Shown here one piece after another: positions 55,567 through 64,000 of a stretch of 64,000 nt of DNA. Numbering within the stretch: the stretch's first letter is position 1; the number at the start of each line of letters is the position of its first letter. The position numbers were made by a program, and so were the translations under genes. The stretch lies in the NCBI GenBank assembly GCA_039725955.1, contig CP091034.1, positions 4,150,001-4,214,000 on the forward strand, written 5' to 3'. The notes under the pieces are model-generated. The model did not search any database. It saw only the letters and a list, made by a program, of their open reading frames with translations, and was not told the DNA's origin. This DNA comes from Sinorhizobium sp. B11. Its GTDB lineage: Bacteria; Pseudomonadota; Alphaproteobacteria; Rhizobiales; Rhizobiaceae.

Positions 55567-56280
55567 ATGACGATGGGCCATACGACACGCAATCCGATTC
55601 GCCCGGACCCGGAGATTGAACGCCCCGAGAGCGTCTCGGCCCGGCGTAGCCCGATCCGTCGCGTCTTGCGTTGGACGGGCTTTTCCTGCGTGTTGATTGC
55701 TGCGCTGATCTTCGGCGGTTTTTTGCGTTTTGCCGATTCGGTGACGACCCTGAAGCCTCCTGCCGAGCCGCGGGCGGACGCGATCATCGTGCTGACCGGG
55801 GGCTACCAGCGTATCGATCAAGCCGTCGAGCTCCTGCAGAAAGGTGCAGGCAAGCGGTTGCTGATCTCCGGCGCGCATCCTTCCACCACGCCAGCGCAGA
55901 TCCGCAGGATGACCCAAGGGTCTGCCGATCTCTTTTCCTGCTGTGTCGACATAGGCTATGACGCGCTCGATACGATCGGCAATGCGGAGGAGGCGTCGAA
56001 CTGGATTCATGCCAGGGGCTATAAGAGCATCCTCGTCGTCACCAACAACTACCACATGCCGCGCAGCCTCGCCGAACTCGCCTATGTCGATCCCGACACC
56101 CAATTCATCGCCTATCCCGTCGTCAATTCCGATCTGAAGACACGCGATTGGTTCACTGATCCGAACGCCTTGCGCGTCATGCTGGCCGAATACGCCAAGG
56201 TACTGTTGGCCGGTGCACGCAACATTGTCGGCCTGCGCCATACGGGCCTGCGTTCCGCCAGCCTGGCGGGCCAAAGCTGA
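55567..56280 (+). CDS. YdcF family protein (DUF218)
   Basis: A 237-residue single-pass membrane protein of the YdcF/SanA-like family. The N-terminus is cytoplasmic, followed by one helix (FSCVLIAALIFGGFLRFADSV), and the DUF218 domain carries the conserved ADAIIVLTGG, LISGAHP and TNNYHMPRSLAEL. Members bind SAM or nucleotides; SanA relates to vancomycin sensitivity and envelope permeability. A role in lipid-linked envelope metabolism is plausible. It starts 66 bases after ftsX and is followed 88 bases later by an acyltransferase. Confidence 0.9.
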   Translation: MTMGHTTRNPIRPDPEIERPESVSARRSPIRRVLRWTGFSCVLIAALIFGGFLRFADSVTTLKPPAEPRADAIIVLTGGYQRIDQAVELLQKGAGKRLLISGAHPSTTPAQIRRMTQGSADLFSCCVDIGYDALDTIGNAEEASNWIHARGYKSILVVTNNYHMPRSLAELAYVDPDTQFIAYPVVNSDLKTRDWFTDPNALRVMLAEYAKVLLAGARNIVGLRHTGLRSASLAGQS

Positions 56281-56368
56281 GACTTTTGCGCGCTCAGGCA
56301 ATCAGACGCTTTTTCCGACGGGCAATATCGTGTAGGCCGGTCCCGTGACCGTGCCTCGGGAAAGTTTC

Positions 56369-57166
56369 ATGATCGCCCTGCGTTCCGTTCTGTTCAACAC
56401 GATCTTCTATGCAAACCTCATCCTGCGGATGATCGTGCTCTCCCCGATCTACTTCATCATTCCGCGCAAGCTCGCCTACAGCGTTCCCAAGAACTGGGCG
56501 CGCTCGAACCACTGGCTGATGCGGGTGATCGTGGGAACGACCTTCGAGATCGAGGGCATCGAGAACCTGCCTCATGGCAGCTACATCATTTCGCCGAAGC
56601 ATCAGTCCTTCTGGGATACATATGCGCTGCTGCCCAACCTCGACGATCCGGTCTACATCCTCAAGCGCGAACTCATGTGGATCCCGCTCTTCGGCTGGTA
56701 CGCCAAGAAGCAGCGAATGATTCCGGTCGACCGTGGCGCCCGCGGCAAGGTGATGGTCGAGGTCCTGAAACGCACCAAGGAAGAGCTTGCCACCGGCCGC
56801 CAGCTCATCATCTACCCCGAGGGCACACGCCGCCCGCCAGGTGCCGAACCACTATACAAATACGGCATCGCCCGCATGTACCGCGACCTGCAGCTCCCGG
56901 TCGTACCCATCGTGATGCATCCTGGTCTGTTCTGGCCGCGCCGCAGCACCATGCGCTACCCCGGCCACTTCAAGGTACAGATCCTGCCGCCCATCATGCC
57001 CGGCATGGATCCCGACGCCTTTTTCGCCCATCTGATCGACGTGACGGAAAGCGCCAGCGATCAGCTCCTGATCGACACGGTCGAACGCAACCCGCATGTG
57101 CCGTTGCCGCCGACAGCGGCAGAACGGCTGGCCGAGTTGCGCAAGGAAAAAGCGGCCACGGCTTAA
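56369..57166 (+). CDS. plsC: 1-acyl-sn-glycerol-3-phosphate acyltransferase (PlsC-type)
   Basis: Phospholipid-synthesis acyltransferase of 265 residues. The HX4D motif is visible as HQSFWD in SPKHQSFWDTY, the second motif as LIIYPEGTRRPPG, and one N-terminal membrane helix is present. Rhizobia carry several PlsC paralogues, so the exact acceptor (lysophosphatidate or ornithine-lipid precursor) is not certain. ATG 56369 has GGGAA upstream. Its TAA shares TTAA with the stop codon of the convergent ChaC-like gene. Confidence 0.9.
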   Translation: MIALRSVLFNTIFYANLILRMIVLSPIYFIIPRKLAYSVPKNWARSNHWLMRVIVGTTFEIEGIENLPHGSYIISPKHQSFWDTYALLPNLDDPVYILKRELMWIPLFGWYAKKQRMIPVDRGARGKVMVEVLKRTKEELATGRQLIIYPEGTRRPPGAEPLYKYGIARMYRDLQLPVVPIVMHPGLFWPRRSTMRYPGHFKVQILPPIMPGMDPDAFFAHLIDVTESASDQLLIDTVERNPHVPLPPTAAERLAELRKEKAATA

Positions 57167-57696
57167 GCCGCAGCCCGCAGCCGCGTGACTTCCTCTGCCA
57201 CCTGCTCCAGCCACTGGTCGCGAATGCCCATCTCCTTGAGATGCGCGAGCGTGTTGAACACATAGGCATCGTTCGGCCCCGACTGGCCGACCGAGACGTT
57301 GACGACACGTGCCGCAGCAAATGCGTCAAGTGCGCCGGCATATTGCTCATGGGCGCGATCGACCACATAGGCGACAGCGCGCGCGCTGCGGCCATCCGGA
57401 AGCTGCAGCGGCAGATGCCGTTCGAGATAGACATTGGTGACGAGTTCGCGGGCGCGCAGGTAGTCGATCACTTCATCCCACTTATCCGGCGCCACGCGAA
57501 AAGCCATGCCGCGGCAGGCACCGCCTCTGTCGAGGCCGAGAACGAGACCGGGGGTTTCCCGGCTGCCGCGATGCACGAAGGAGCGGACGCAAAGAGAGCG
57601 CCGATAGCCGTAAACCAGGGCTTGCGATCGCTCGACGAATTCGAAGCCCGGATTCCACATCAACGAGCCGTAGCCAAATACCCAAAATTCGTCCAT
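57163..57696 (-). CDS. Gamma-glutamylcyclotransferase, ChaC family
   Basis: Small cytoplasmic enzyme that breaks glutathione into 5-oxoproline and Cys-Gly. The ChaC signature FWVFGYGSLMWNPGFEF opens the protein, and the catalytic Glu is expected in the later part of the 177 residues. The length is usual for ChaC. The sequence from the ATG at 57696 is well preserved. It is divergent from the DUF2125 gene (49-base gap) and its stop codon overlaps that of the PlsC-type gene in TTAA. The product may link to the glutathione-related genes elsewhere (grxC, gloB). Confidence 0.92.
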   Translation of the reverse strand: MDEFWVFGYGSLMWNPGFEFVERSQALVYGYRRSLCVRSFVHRGSRETPGLVLGLDRGGACRGMAFRVAPDKWDEVIDYLRARELVTNVYLERHLPLQLPDGRSARAVAYVVDRAHEQYAGALDAFAAARVVNVSVGQSGPNDAYVFNTLAHLKEMGIRDQWLEQVAEEVTRLRAAA

Positions 57697-57745
57697 ATCG
57701 CACGCCAGATCAAATCAGATTTCGCTCTCACCATTGGAGAACATC

Positions 57746-58762
57746 ATGGCAGCGTCAAGCCAATCCGGCAGCGGCCAATATAACAGCGGTAAGAAATTCT
57801 GGTTGCTGGGCGGCGCTATCCTTCTAGTGATCGCTCTCTATACGGGCGGCTGGTTCTACGCAGCCTCTGCGCTGAAACAGACAGTGCTGAGCGCGATTGC
57901 TCCCCGCGCAGACACCGGCGTCAGCGGCGAGTGCTCCGATATCGAATTCCGCGGCTTTCCTTTCCGCATCGGACTTTTCTGCTCCAAGGTGGATGTGGAC
58001 GACAACGTCAACGGCATCTCGGCCACCTTCGGCGCGCTTCGTTCTGCTGCCCAGGTCTATGCCCCCGGCCATATCGTCTGGGAACTCGACTCGCCGGCTG
58101 AAATCCGTACCGCGCAGGGCCTGACCATCAATGCCCAATGGGACAATCTGCAATCGAGCCTCGTCACCAAGGCGCAGGGCATCGACCGCACCTCGACCGT
58201 TATCAACGGGCTGAAGGCCGTCACCATCTCGTCCTTTACCGGACAGACCGTCAATTTCGATGCCGCCCGCACCGAAATCCACCTGCGGCAGAACGGAGCG
58301 GATCTTGACGGCGCGATCTCGGTCGAAAACGCCAATGCGATCCTCAAGGACTGGCCGCAGATCTTCCCGAAATTCTCCGCCAGCGCCGACCTGACGCTGA
58401 TTGGAAAGGCCGGCATGATCGACGGCACTGACGAACAAGGCATCCACGGCACTCAGGGCCAACTCCGCCGCATCGTCGCCGACATCGGCGATGGCAAGGT
58501 GATGACCGTCTCCGGCCCCTTCACCTTCGACGAGAACGGCTTCCTGTCCGGCAAGTTCAAGCTGGAGATCGAACAGCTCGGGCCCTGGGGCAAAACCATC
58601 AAAGAGGCCTTCCCCGATATCGCCTCGACGGTCGATACGGCAACCAAGCTATTGAAGGCGCTTGCCGGCGGAGGCGACAAGGTGTCGGTCGATCTCGTCG
58701 TCGATCACGGAAATGCGACGGTGAGCGGCTTTATCCCTCTCGGCAAGATCCCACCGGTTTAA
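57746..58762 (+). CDS. DUF2125 domain-containing protein
   Basis: An exported or membrane-anchored protein of 338 residues found in alphaproteobacteria. The N-terminal helix (FWLLGGAILLVIALYTGGWFY, about 17-37) is an anchor or signal. The rest is a repetitive beta-strand pattern with GQTVNFDAARTEIHLRQNG and VSVDLVVDHGNATVSGFIPLG at the end, similar to AsmA-like or lipid-transfer proteins. The function is unknown. GGAG lies before the ATG 57746. It converges with a GNAT gene and shares TTAA at its stop codon. Confidence 0.88.
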   Translation: MAASSQSGSGQYNSGKKFWLLGGAILLVIALYTGGWFYAASALKQTVLSAIAPRADTGVSGECSDIEFRGFPFRIGLFCSKVDVDDNVNGISATFGALRSAAQVYAPGHIVWELDSPAEIRTAQGLTINAQWDNLQSSLVTKAQGIDRTSTVINGLKAVTISSFTGQTVNFDAARTEIHLRQNGADLDGAISVENANAILKDWPQIFPKFSASADLTLIGKAGMIDGTDEQGIHGTQGQLRRIVADIGDGKVMTVSGPFTFDENGFLSGKFKLEIEQLGPWGKTIKEAFPDIASTVDTATKLLKALAGGGDKVSVDLVVDHGNATVSGFIPLGKIPPV

Positions 58763-59178
58763 TCGAGCTTCTTGAGAAAGAAGACCTCGGGCACCAGTTG
58801 AATGCCGGGCAGTTCGATCGAACCGGTTTCAGAAAAGCCGTTACGGCGATGCCAATCCTGCGGACGGCTTTCATCGCACTCGCTCGAGGTCATCAAAAGG
58901 CGCGCACCGCTGTCGCGCATTTCCTTTTCCCAGATGAGAAACAGCGCCGTGCCGACGCCAGACCGGCGATGGCCATCCAGGACGCGGATCATCTCCATAT
59001 AGGGGATCCTGCCCCAGAAGCGGGAGAAGCGCAGGAAGCCGACGATCTCGCCCTCTTCGCGGGCAATCAGATATTCGCCGAGGTCGATGCAACGCGAAAC
59101 CCAGGTTTCGCCAACGCGATGATCCTCGCGAAGCAGCCACTCCTTGTCCGACTGGCCAGCCTTGGCGATCTCCACCAT
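58759..59178 (-). CDS. GNAT family N-acetyltransferase
   Basis: A 139-residue N-acetyltransferase with a compact GNAT core. The acetyl-CoA loop is seen in GHRRSGVGTALFLIWEKEM (Arg-Arg-Ser-Gly-Val-Gly), and WHRRNGFSETGSIELPGI forms the final strands. The substrate is unknown. It begins two bases after tyrC ends, so it is the third gene of the hisC-tyrC-GNAT unit. Its stop codon overlaps that of the DUF2125 gene. Confidence 0.88.
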   Translation of the reverse strand: MVEIAKAGQSDKEWLLREDHRVGETWVSRCIDLGEYLIAREEGEIVGFLRFSRFWGRIPYMEMIRVLDGHRRSGVGTALFLIWEKEMRDSGARLLMTSSECDESRPQDWHRRNGFSETGSIELPGIQLVPEVFFLKKLD

Positions 59179-59180
59179 GA

Positions 59181-60107
59181 CTATTTCTTTTCCAGCGGGT
59201 GCGGGCGGCCGAAGTCCGGCGCATCCACATCCTGGCCTGCCTGGACGATCGAGCGGCGGATGGCGCGGGTGCGAGTAAACAATTCGAAAATCTTGTCGCC
59301 TTCACCCCAGCGGATTGCCCGCTGCAGATAGGCGAGGTCTTCCGAGAATCGTGCCAGCATTTCCAGGATCGCGTCGCGATTATGCAGGCAGACATCGCGC
59401 CACATCGTCGGGTCGGATGCGGCAAGTCGGGTAAAATCGCGAAAGCCGGAGGCGGAATATTTGATGACTTCCGATTCCGTCACCGTCTCCAGATCGTCGG
59501 CCGTGCCAACGATATTGTAGGCTATGAGGTGCGGGAGATGCGAGACGATAGCGAGCACCTTGTCGTGATGCTGGGCGTCCATTTCGTCTACTCGGGAGCC
59601 AAGTGTTTCCCAAAAATTGCGCAGCGTCTTCAGCGCTGTCGGATCAGTTCCTTCGAGCGGCGTCAGGATGCACCAGCGCCCTTCGAAAAGGCCCGGAAAT
59701 CCGGCGTCCGGACCGGACTTTTCCGTACCGGCAATCGGGTGACCAGCAATGAAATGCACGTGGTCAGGCATGTGCGGCTGCATCTGCGCGATAACAGACG
59801 CCTTGGTCGAGCCGACATCTGTGACGATGGCGCCGCGCTTCAACGTGCCGGCAATTTCCTTCGCCACACTTTCGGAGGCACCGACCGGCACCGAAACGAT
59901 GACAAGATCGGCATCCTTGACCGCTTCGGCCGAGGAGGTCGTATAGCGGTTTCCAAGACCAAGCTCCTCGGCCCGCTTCAGCGTCTCTGCACTGCGCGTG
60001 GCGATGACCACTTCCTTGGCCAAGCCCAGACGCTTGATGTCGTGGGCGAGCGAAGAGCCGATCAGGCCGATGCCGATGAGGGTGATGCGATCAAACTGCA
60101 CAGTCAT
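59181..60107 (-). CDS. tyrC: Prephenate/arogenate dehydrogenase TyrC
   Basis: NAD(P)-dependent TyrA-type dehydrogenase for tyrosine synthesis, acting on prephenate or arogenate. The Rossmann opening ITLIGIGLIGSSLAHDIK and the TyrA signature HFIAGHPIAGTEKSGP are intact. At 308 residues there is no fused chorismate mutase or ACT domain. It overlaps hisC by four bases (ATGA). The HisC family can transaminate prephenate in many bacteria, so the hisC-tyrC pairing fits an arogenate route; this is inference. Confidence 0.93.
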   Translation of the reverse strand: MTVQFDRITLIGIGLIGSSLAHDIKRLGLAKEVVIATRSAETLKRAEELGLGNRYTTSSAEAVKDADLVIVSVPVGASESVAKEIAGTLKRGAIVTDVGSTKASVIAQMQPHMPDHVHFIAGHPIAGTEKSGPDAGFPGLFEGRWCILTPLEGTDPTALKTLRNFWETLGSRVDEMDAQHHDKVLAIVSHLPHLIAYNIVGTADDLETVTESEVIKYSASGFRDFTRLAASDPTMWRDVCLHNRDAILEMLARFSEDLAYLQRAIRWGEGDKIFELFTRTRAIRRSIVQAGQDVDAPDFGRPHPLEKK

Positions 60108-61213
60108 GCCTTGCGTCCCATGAATTCGCCAAGTGCTTCGATGACGCCGCGATTGGCCTCTTCCGGACCGACGCTCATGCGCAGCGCATTGGCGAAGCCA
60201 TAGCCGCGCACCGCACGCAGAATATAACCGCGGCTGGTCAAGAATTCATCGGCATCCGCTGCGCGCCTTCCATCCACATCGGGAAAATGGATGAGAACGA
60301 AATTGGTCACCGAGGGCGTAACCTTGAGGCCGAGCGCCTGAAATGCATCCGTCAGCTTCTCGATCCACATCCGGTTGAAGGACACGGCCTCTTGAATGAA
60401 AGCCTGGTCGCGGATCGCCGCGGCCCCTGCAGCAATGGCCGGCGCATTCATGTTGAACGGCCCGCGCACGCGGTCCAGTGCATCGACGATCGCCGCCGGC
60501 GCGTACATCCAGCCGATACGCAAGGAAGCAAGGCCATAAGCCTTCGAGAATGTGCGGGTCATCACGACATTGGCATTCGAGGAAACGACTTCGATACCGG
60601 ATTCGTACTCGTTGCGGCGGACATATTCCGCGTAAGCCGCATCGAGCACGAGCATGACATGCTGCGGCAGCCCAGCCTGCAGACGGCGGATTTCGCTGAC
60701 CGGGACATAGGTTCCGGTCGGATTGCCGGGATTGGCGATGAAGACGATCTTCGTCCTCTCGGTCACCGCCGCAAGGATCGCGTCGACATCGACCGTATGA
60801 TCCTTTTCCTTGACCACGACAGGCGTCGCTCCAGCCGCCATGGTCTGGATCTTGTAGATGAGGAAACCGTGTTCGGTGACGATGCTCTCGTCGCCTGTGC
60901 CGAGATAGACATGGCAGAGCAGCGCAAGCAGCTCATCGGAGCCGTTGCCGCACAGAATATTTGCCGGGTTGAGGCCATGCACTGAAGCAATCGCCTCGCG
61001 CAGCTCACGAGCCTGTCCATCCGGATAACGCTCGAGATTGCCTGCGGCTGCCTTGAATGCCTCGATTGCCTTGGGGCTCGCGCCGAGCGGCGTCTCGTTG
61101 GAGGAGAGCTTGTAGACGCGGGCGACACCCGGCGCATGTTCCTTGCCCGGCACGTAGGCAGCGATATCAAGAATACCGGGACGCGGAACGGGTTTGCTCA
61201 TCTCAATGCTCAT
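60104..61213 (-). CDS. hisC: Histidinol-phosphate aminotransferase
   Basis: PLP aminotransferase of 369 residues. The PLP lysine lies in TRTFSKAYGLASLRIGW and the substrate motif in LSSNETPLGASPKA. It makes histidinol phosphate in histidine synthesis and may also serve as an aromatic or prephenate aminotransferase, given the tyrC partner. The ATG at 61213 (MSIEMSKPVPRPG) has AAGG upstream and gives the family length; the open frame is longer upstream. It starts the hisC-tyrC-GNAT unit. Confidence 0.95.
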   Translation of the reverse strand: MSIEMSKPVPRPGILDIAAYVPGKEHAPGVARVYKLSSNETPLGASPKAIEAFKAAAGNLERYPDGQARELREAIASVHGLNPANILCGNGSDELLALLCHVYLGTGDESIVTEHGFLIYKIQTMAAGATPVVVKEKDHTVDVDAILAAVTERTKIVFIANPGNPTGTYVPVSEIRRLQAGLPQHVMLVLDAAYAEYVRRNEYESGIEVVSSNANVVMTRTFSKAYGLASLRIGWMYAPAAIVDALDRVRGPFNMNAPAIAAGAAAIRDQAFIQEAVSFNRMWIEKLTDAFQALGLKVTPSVTNFVLIHFPDVDGRRAADADEFLTSRGYILRAVRGYGFANALRMSVGPEEANRGVIEALGEFMGRKA

Positions 61214-61301
61214 GGATCGACCTTCGAAATCGCCGGAAAGCCGGCGAAAGACTCGAGTGGCATTAAAGCGGAATGGCGTTTTTGTCGAGTACTGCGGTGT
61301 G

Positions 61302-62042
61302 CTAGCGGCTGCGCGTCGTCGGCACGCCGTGCGGCGCGAGCACCGGCACGAAGACACGTCGGGACGCGCGGGCAGCAACCGGCAGGCCCTGATAAAGCCG
61401 CTTCTGTGCCTCGACGATAATGACACCGGAAAAAGCCGGCCAGAGTGCGCGGCCGATCCGCTCGAAACCGCGGCGCAGGCGCAAGACGGCGCGCAGTTTA
61501 GACGGCGGAAAGAACAGAGCCTCTGCCGTGGCGCCTGGCGTGAAATTGGTCTCGCGCAGCAGATGGGTCAGCTGACCGCGCGAATAGGGTCGGCCCGAAC
61601 CGAAAGGCGTATGTTCCATCCGTGCCCAGACACCGCGCCGGTTCGGCACGACGATAACGAGCCGTCCGCCGGGCGCCAGCACCCGCCAGAGCTCTTTCAG
61701 GGTCTCGCGCGGACTTTCCGCAAATTCCAGCGAATGCACCATCAGCACGCGATCGATCGAAGAATCCGGCAGCGGCAACTCCTCGTCGAAGATCAGCGCA
61801 GTGGAGGAGAGCGAGCCGACAGGCCAGTTCACCGCCCCCTGCCCCGCCGGCATGAAGGCGAAGGTGCGTTCCGTATCGGCCTGGAACCGGTCGAGGAAGG
61901 GCACGGAATAACCGATGCCCACAAGCCGCTCCTGCGGCAGCCGGACCCACAGCGATGATAGCGCCATGGCAATCGACTGCTCGGCCATGCGCCCAAGCTC
62001 GGAATGATAGAATTGGCGAAGATCGACGATATCGGCGTGCAT
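61302..62042 (-). CDS. Class I SAM-dependent methyltransferase
   Basis: A 246-residue methyltransferase of the Methyltransf_11 group. The SAM site is degenerate, but VGIGYSVPFLDRF takes its place, and SSIDRVLMVHSLEFAESP and LWRVLAPGGRLVIVVPNRRG give the typical mid-domain. The substrate is unknown. This gene is commonly divergent from gloB in rhizobia, as here (90-base gap). The ATG at 62042 is chosen over a longer frame. Its 3' end is 88 bases upstream of hisC on the same strand. Confidence 0.85.
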   Translation of the reverse strand: MHADIVDLRQFYHSELGRMAEQSIAMALSSLWVRLPQERLVGIGYSVPFLDRFQADTERTFAFMPAGQGAVNWPVGSLSSTALIFDEELPLPDSSIDRVLMVHSLEFAESPRETLKELWRVLAPGGRLVIVVPNRRGVWARMEHTPFGSGRPYSRGQLTHLLRETNFTPGATAEALFFPPSKLRAVLRLRRGFERIGRALWPAFSGVIIVEAQKRLYQGLPVAARASRRVFVPVLAPHGVPTTRSR

Positions 62043-62132
62043 TATCTCAAATGTTATCAATGACCGGTTGGACTTCAAGGCCGGAACCTCTACATTCCCG
62101 GTCAGTTCGAGGGATAAGGGACTATTTGAGCG

Positions 62133-62903
62133 ATGAAACCTTTGGAATTAGATGTTTTTCTCTGCCGCAGCGACAATTTCGGTGTTCTGATCCATGACAC
62201 GGAGACTGGGCAGACCGCTTCGATCGACGCGCCCGATGCGGCAGCTGTCGAAGCCGCTGCTGCGCGCCGCGGCTGGAACATCACCCATATCTTCACGACC
62301 CACCACCACATCGACCATGTGGAAGGCAATCTGGCGCTGAAAGAACAATACGGCCTTGAGATCATCGGCCCGATCAACGAGGCTGTAGCCATTCCCGGCC
62401 TCGACAAGACGATGGGCGACGGCGACAGCTTCCTCTTTGGCGACCACACGGTCAATGTCATCGAAACGCCCGGCCACACGGCAGGCCATATCTGTTACCA
62501 CTTCCCCGACGACAAGCTGCTCTTCGCAGCCGATACGCTCTTTGCGCTCGGCTGTGGCCGATTGTTCGAACGGCCGGCCGCCGACATGTGGCACTCACTG
62601 CAGAAGCTTGCCGTCCTTCCGGATGAGACCACCGTCTATTTCGGCCACGAATATACGCTCTCGAACGCCCGTTTTGCGGTCACCATCGACCCTGACAACG
62701 AGCGCCTGAAGAGCCGCGCCGCAGAAATCGAAGCGCTGCGGGCCGAAGGCAAGTTCACCATTCCGACGACGCTGGGGCTCGAAAAGGAAACCAACCCTTT
62801 CCTGCGCGCCGCCGATCCTGCCATCCGCCGCAATCTGCTGATGGAAGGAAAGACCAACGAAGAGGTCTTCGCCGAAATCCGCAAGCGCAAGGACAATTTC
62901 TAG
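62133..62903 (+). CDS. gloB: Hydroxyacylglutathione hydrolase (glyoxalase II)
   Basis: Metallo-beta-lactamase-fold enzyme that hydrolyses S-lactoylglutathione in methylglyoxal detoxification. The metal motif THHHIDHVEG is complete, the second metal Asp lies in LFAADTLFALGCGRLFE and the third His in YFGHEYTLSNARFA. The substrate-binding C-terminal part is present. 256 residues, the usual length. It is followed 3 bases later by the DUF985 gene in the same direction. Confidence 0.96.
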   Translation: MKPLELDVFLCRSDNFGVLIHDTETGQTASIDAPDAAAVEAAAARRGWNITHIFTTHHHIDHVEGNLALKEQYGLEIIGPINEAVAIPGLDKTMGDGDSFLFGDHTVNVIETPGHTAGHICYHFPDDKLLFAADTLFALGCGRLFERPAADMWHSLQKLAVLPDETTVYFGHEYTLSNARFAVTIDPDNERLKSRAAEIEALRAEGKFTIPTTLGLEKETNPFLRAADPAIRRNLLMEGKTNEEVFAEIRKRKDNF

Positions 62904-62906
62904 GAT

Positions 62907-63344
62907 ATGGCTGGCACGGACCTGTCACCCGAGGAGATTATCCGCGAGCTCGGTATGCAGCCGCACCCCGAAGGCGGCTGGTATGTCCAGACTTTCCGCG
63001 ACACGAATGGCGGCGAGCGCGGCCATTCGACGGCAATCTATTATCTGCTGGCCAAAGGGCAGCGCTCGCATTGGCATCGCGTGCACGACGCTGCGGAGGT
63101 CTGGCACTACTATGCCGGCGCGCCGCTGGCTCTCCATCGTTCCGAAGATGGTGACAGCAGCGAGACGCTGAAACTCGGCACGGATATCGCCGGCGGCGAG
63201 CGGCCGCAGGCAATCATTCCCGCCAACTGGTGGCAATCGGCCGAAACCCTGGGCGACTATACGCTGGTCGGCTGCACGGTTGCGCCCGGCTTCGAATTCT
63301 CCAAATTCGAAATGGCGCCGCCCGACTGGAAACCCGGTTCCTAG
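62907..63344 (+). CDS. Cupin domain-containing protein (DUF985)
   Basis: A 145-residue cupin of the DUF985 family. The cupin metal/ligand motif is seen in SHWHRVHDAAEVWHYYAGAPL and the typical opening LGMQPHPEGGWYVQTFRD. The role is unknown; some members are described as carbohydrate- or nucleotide-binding. It starts 3 bases after gloB and is probably co-transcribed. Its TAG stop codon overlaps that of the EamA transporter in CTAG. Confidence 0.9.
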   Translation: MAGTDLSPEEIIRELGMQPHPEGGWYVQTFRDTNGGERGHSTAIYYLLAKGQRSHWHRVHDAAEVWHYYAGAPLALHRSEDGDSSETLKLGTDIAGGERPQAIIPANWWQSAETLGDYTLVGCTVAPGFEFSKFEMAPPDWKPGS

Positions 63345-64000
63345 ATCTGCTCCGCCACAGGCTGCATTTGTGGCTTGCGGCGGAACATCTCCTGTGCGGC
63401 GAGCACCGCGCCACCCGTGATCAGCAGGCAGGCGAGCACAATACGCCAGCTCGGTTCGGCAATTCCGAAGACTGTCAGTATCAGCGTCGAAAGCAGCGGT
63501 GCGGCATAGCTTGCAGCGCCGAGAATCTGGATATCACCGTTCTTGACCCCGTGATCCCAGGCATAGAAAGCCGCGCCGACCGGAAAGAGACCGAGACCGA
63601 CCACCGCAATCCATTCGAAGCCCGTTTCCGGCCACACCGTCGTCTCCAGTCCCAGATGGCAGAGCAGCGAAAGAATTGATGTCGCAAGGCAGAAGCCGGT
63701 GACCACATCGGTCGAGACAGCATCGAAACGCCGCGTCAGCAGTGAATAGCCGGACCAGGTGAAGGCACAGAGGAAGGCCGCGCCATAACCGACCGTATAT
63801 GCGCCGTCGAAATCGATGCCGTTGCGCCCAACGATCAGGAATGTGCCGCACAGCCCCGCCAGAGCGCCGACGATGTGGTACCAGCGCAGCTTCTCGCCCG
63901 GCAGCAGCGCCGAACCGACGACGATCAGCAGCGGCCACAGATAGGCAATCAGCCCAGCCTCAACCGCCGGCGCATTTCTCAGTGCAGTGAAGTAGAGGAA
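63341..64000 (-). CDS. EamA/DMT family transporter (5' end outside window)
   Basis: C-terminal part of a drug/metabolite transporter with 10 predicted helices in the full protein; at least 219 codons are visible to the window end. The frame remains open to base 64000, so the start lies beyond it. Visible helices include EAGLIAYLWPLLIVVGSALL, GALAGLCGTFLIVG, YGAAFLCAFTWSGYSLL and WRIVLACLLITGGAVLAA. The conserved EamA second repeat is present (LGAASYAAPLLSTLIL). The substrate is unknown. The stop codon overlaps that of the DUF985 gene in CTAG. Confidence 0.9.
   Translation of the reverse strand, partial: FLYFTALRNAPAVEAGLIAYLWPLLIVVGSALLPGEKLRWYHIVGALAGLCGTFLIVGRNGIDFDGAYTVGYGAAFLCAFTWSGYSLLTRRFDAVSTDVVTGFCLATSILSLLCHLGLETTVWPETGFEWIAVVGLGLFPVGAAFYAWDHGVKNGDIQILGAASYAAPLLSTLILTVFGIAEPSWRIVLACLLITGGAVLAAQEMFRRKPQMQPVAEQI

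Overview
The window is a gene-dense, GC-rich stretch of an alphaproteobacterial main chromosome, most likely Rhizobium or a close Rhizobiaceae relative. The support is the mix of families: DUF4167, BA14K, TIGR02302, a GAF-type PtsP next to LysC, a CGYC glutaredoxin, a CpdR-like receiver protein, rhizobial intergenic repeats, and the orders argH-lipoprotein-lysA-TIGR02302 and hisC-tyrC. I see no insertion sequence, prophage, integrase, CRISPR array or rRNA operon. One tRNA gene, tRNA-Leu(CAA), is present. The first gene (M23 peptidase) and the last (EamA transporter) are cut by the window edges.

Layout. 0-11 kb: M23 peptidase, then a minus-strand series with clpB, a DUF4167 protein, prmC-prfA, ptsP and lysC. 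11-26.5 kb: BA14K protein, ubiG, the minus-strand cluster comF-grxC-nitrilase-DUF1178-DUF3291, a methyltransferase, an orphan Flp-type pilin too short for ordinary ORF calling, the run PPIase-argJ-GNAT-mutT, secA, and a flippase/CelD-type acyltransferase pair. 26.5-35 kb is the most accessory-looking part: acyl-CoA synthetase, aldo/keto reductase, methyltransferase, a divergent TetR/MFS pair with two clear operators, tRNA-Leu, a small secreted protein and a cation/proton antiporter with a cyclic-nucleotide domain.

35-45 kb: YqaA-like membrane protein, dsbB, HNH nuclease, alkA/gluQRS sharing a CATG start, YihY, SDR, HIG1 protein, cobalamin adenosyltransferase, rhomboid protease, then etfBA and a 3-hydroxybutyryl-CoA dehydrogenase. 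45-58 kb: a 31-codon membrane microprotein, tlpA, argH, a small lipoprotein, lysA, TIGR02302, a receiver-only response regulator, hpt, an uncharacterised membrane protein, ftsEX, YdcF, PlsC-type acyltransferase and ChaC. 58-64 kb: DUF2125, hisC-tyrC-GNAT, a methyltransferase, gloB, a DUF985 cupin and an EamA transporter.

How the genes work together: most of the window is housekeeping (translation termination, amino-acid biosynthesis, secretion, chaperone, envelope and division). Local units supported by spacing or overlap are prfA-prmC, comF to DUF3291, argJ-GNAT-mutT, flippase-CelD, etfBA, ftsEX and hisC-tyrC-GNAT. No large undescribed system is evident. The best leads are small: the TetR operator pair, a triple ACGT element over the etfBA promoter, the 31-codon protein, the orphan pilin, CtrA-like half-sites near the division genes, and shared start or stop tetranucleotides between opposing genes.
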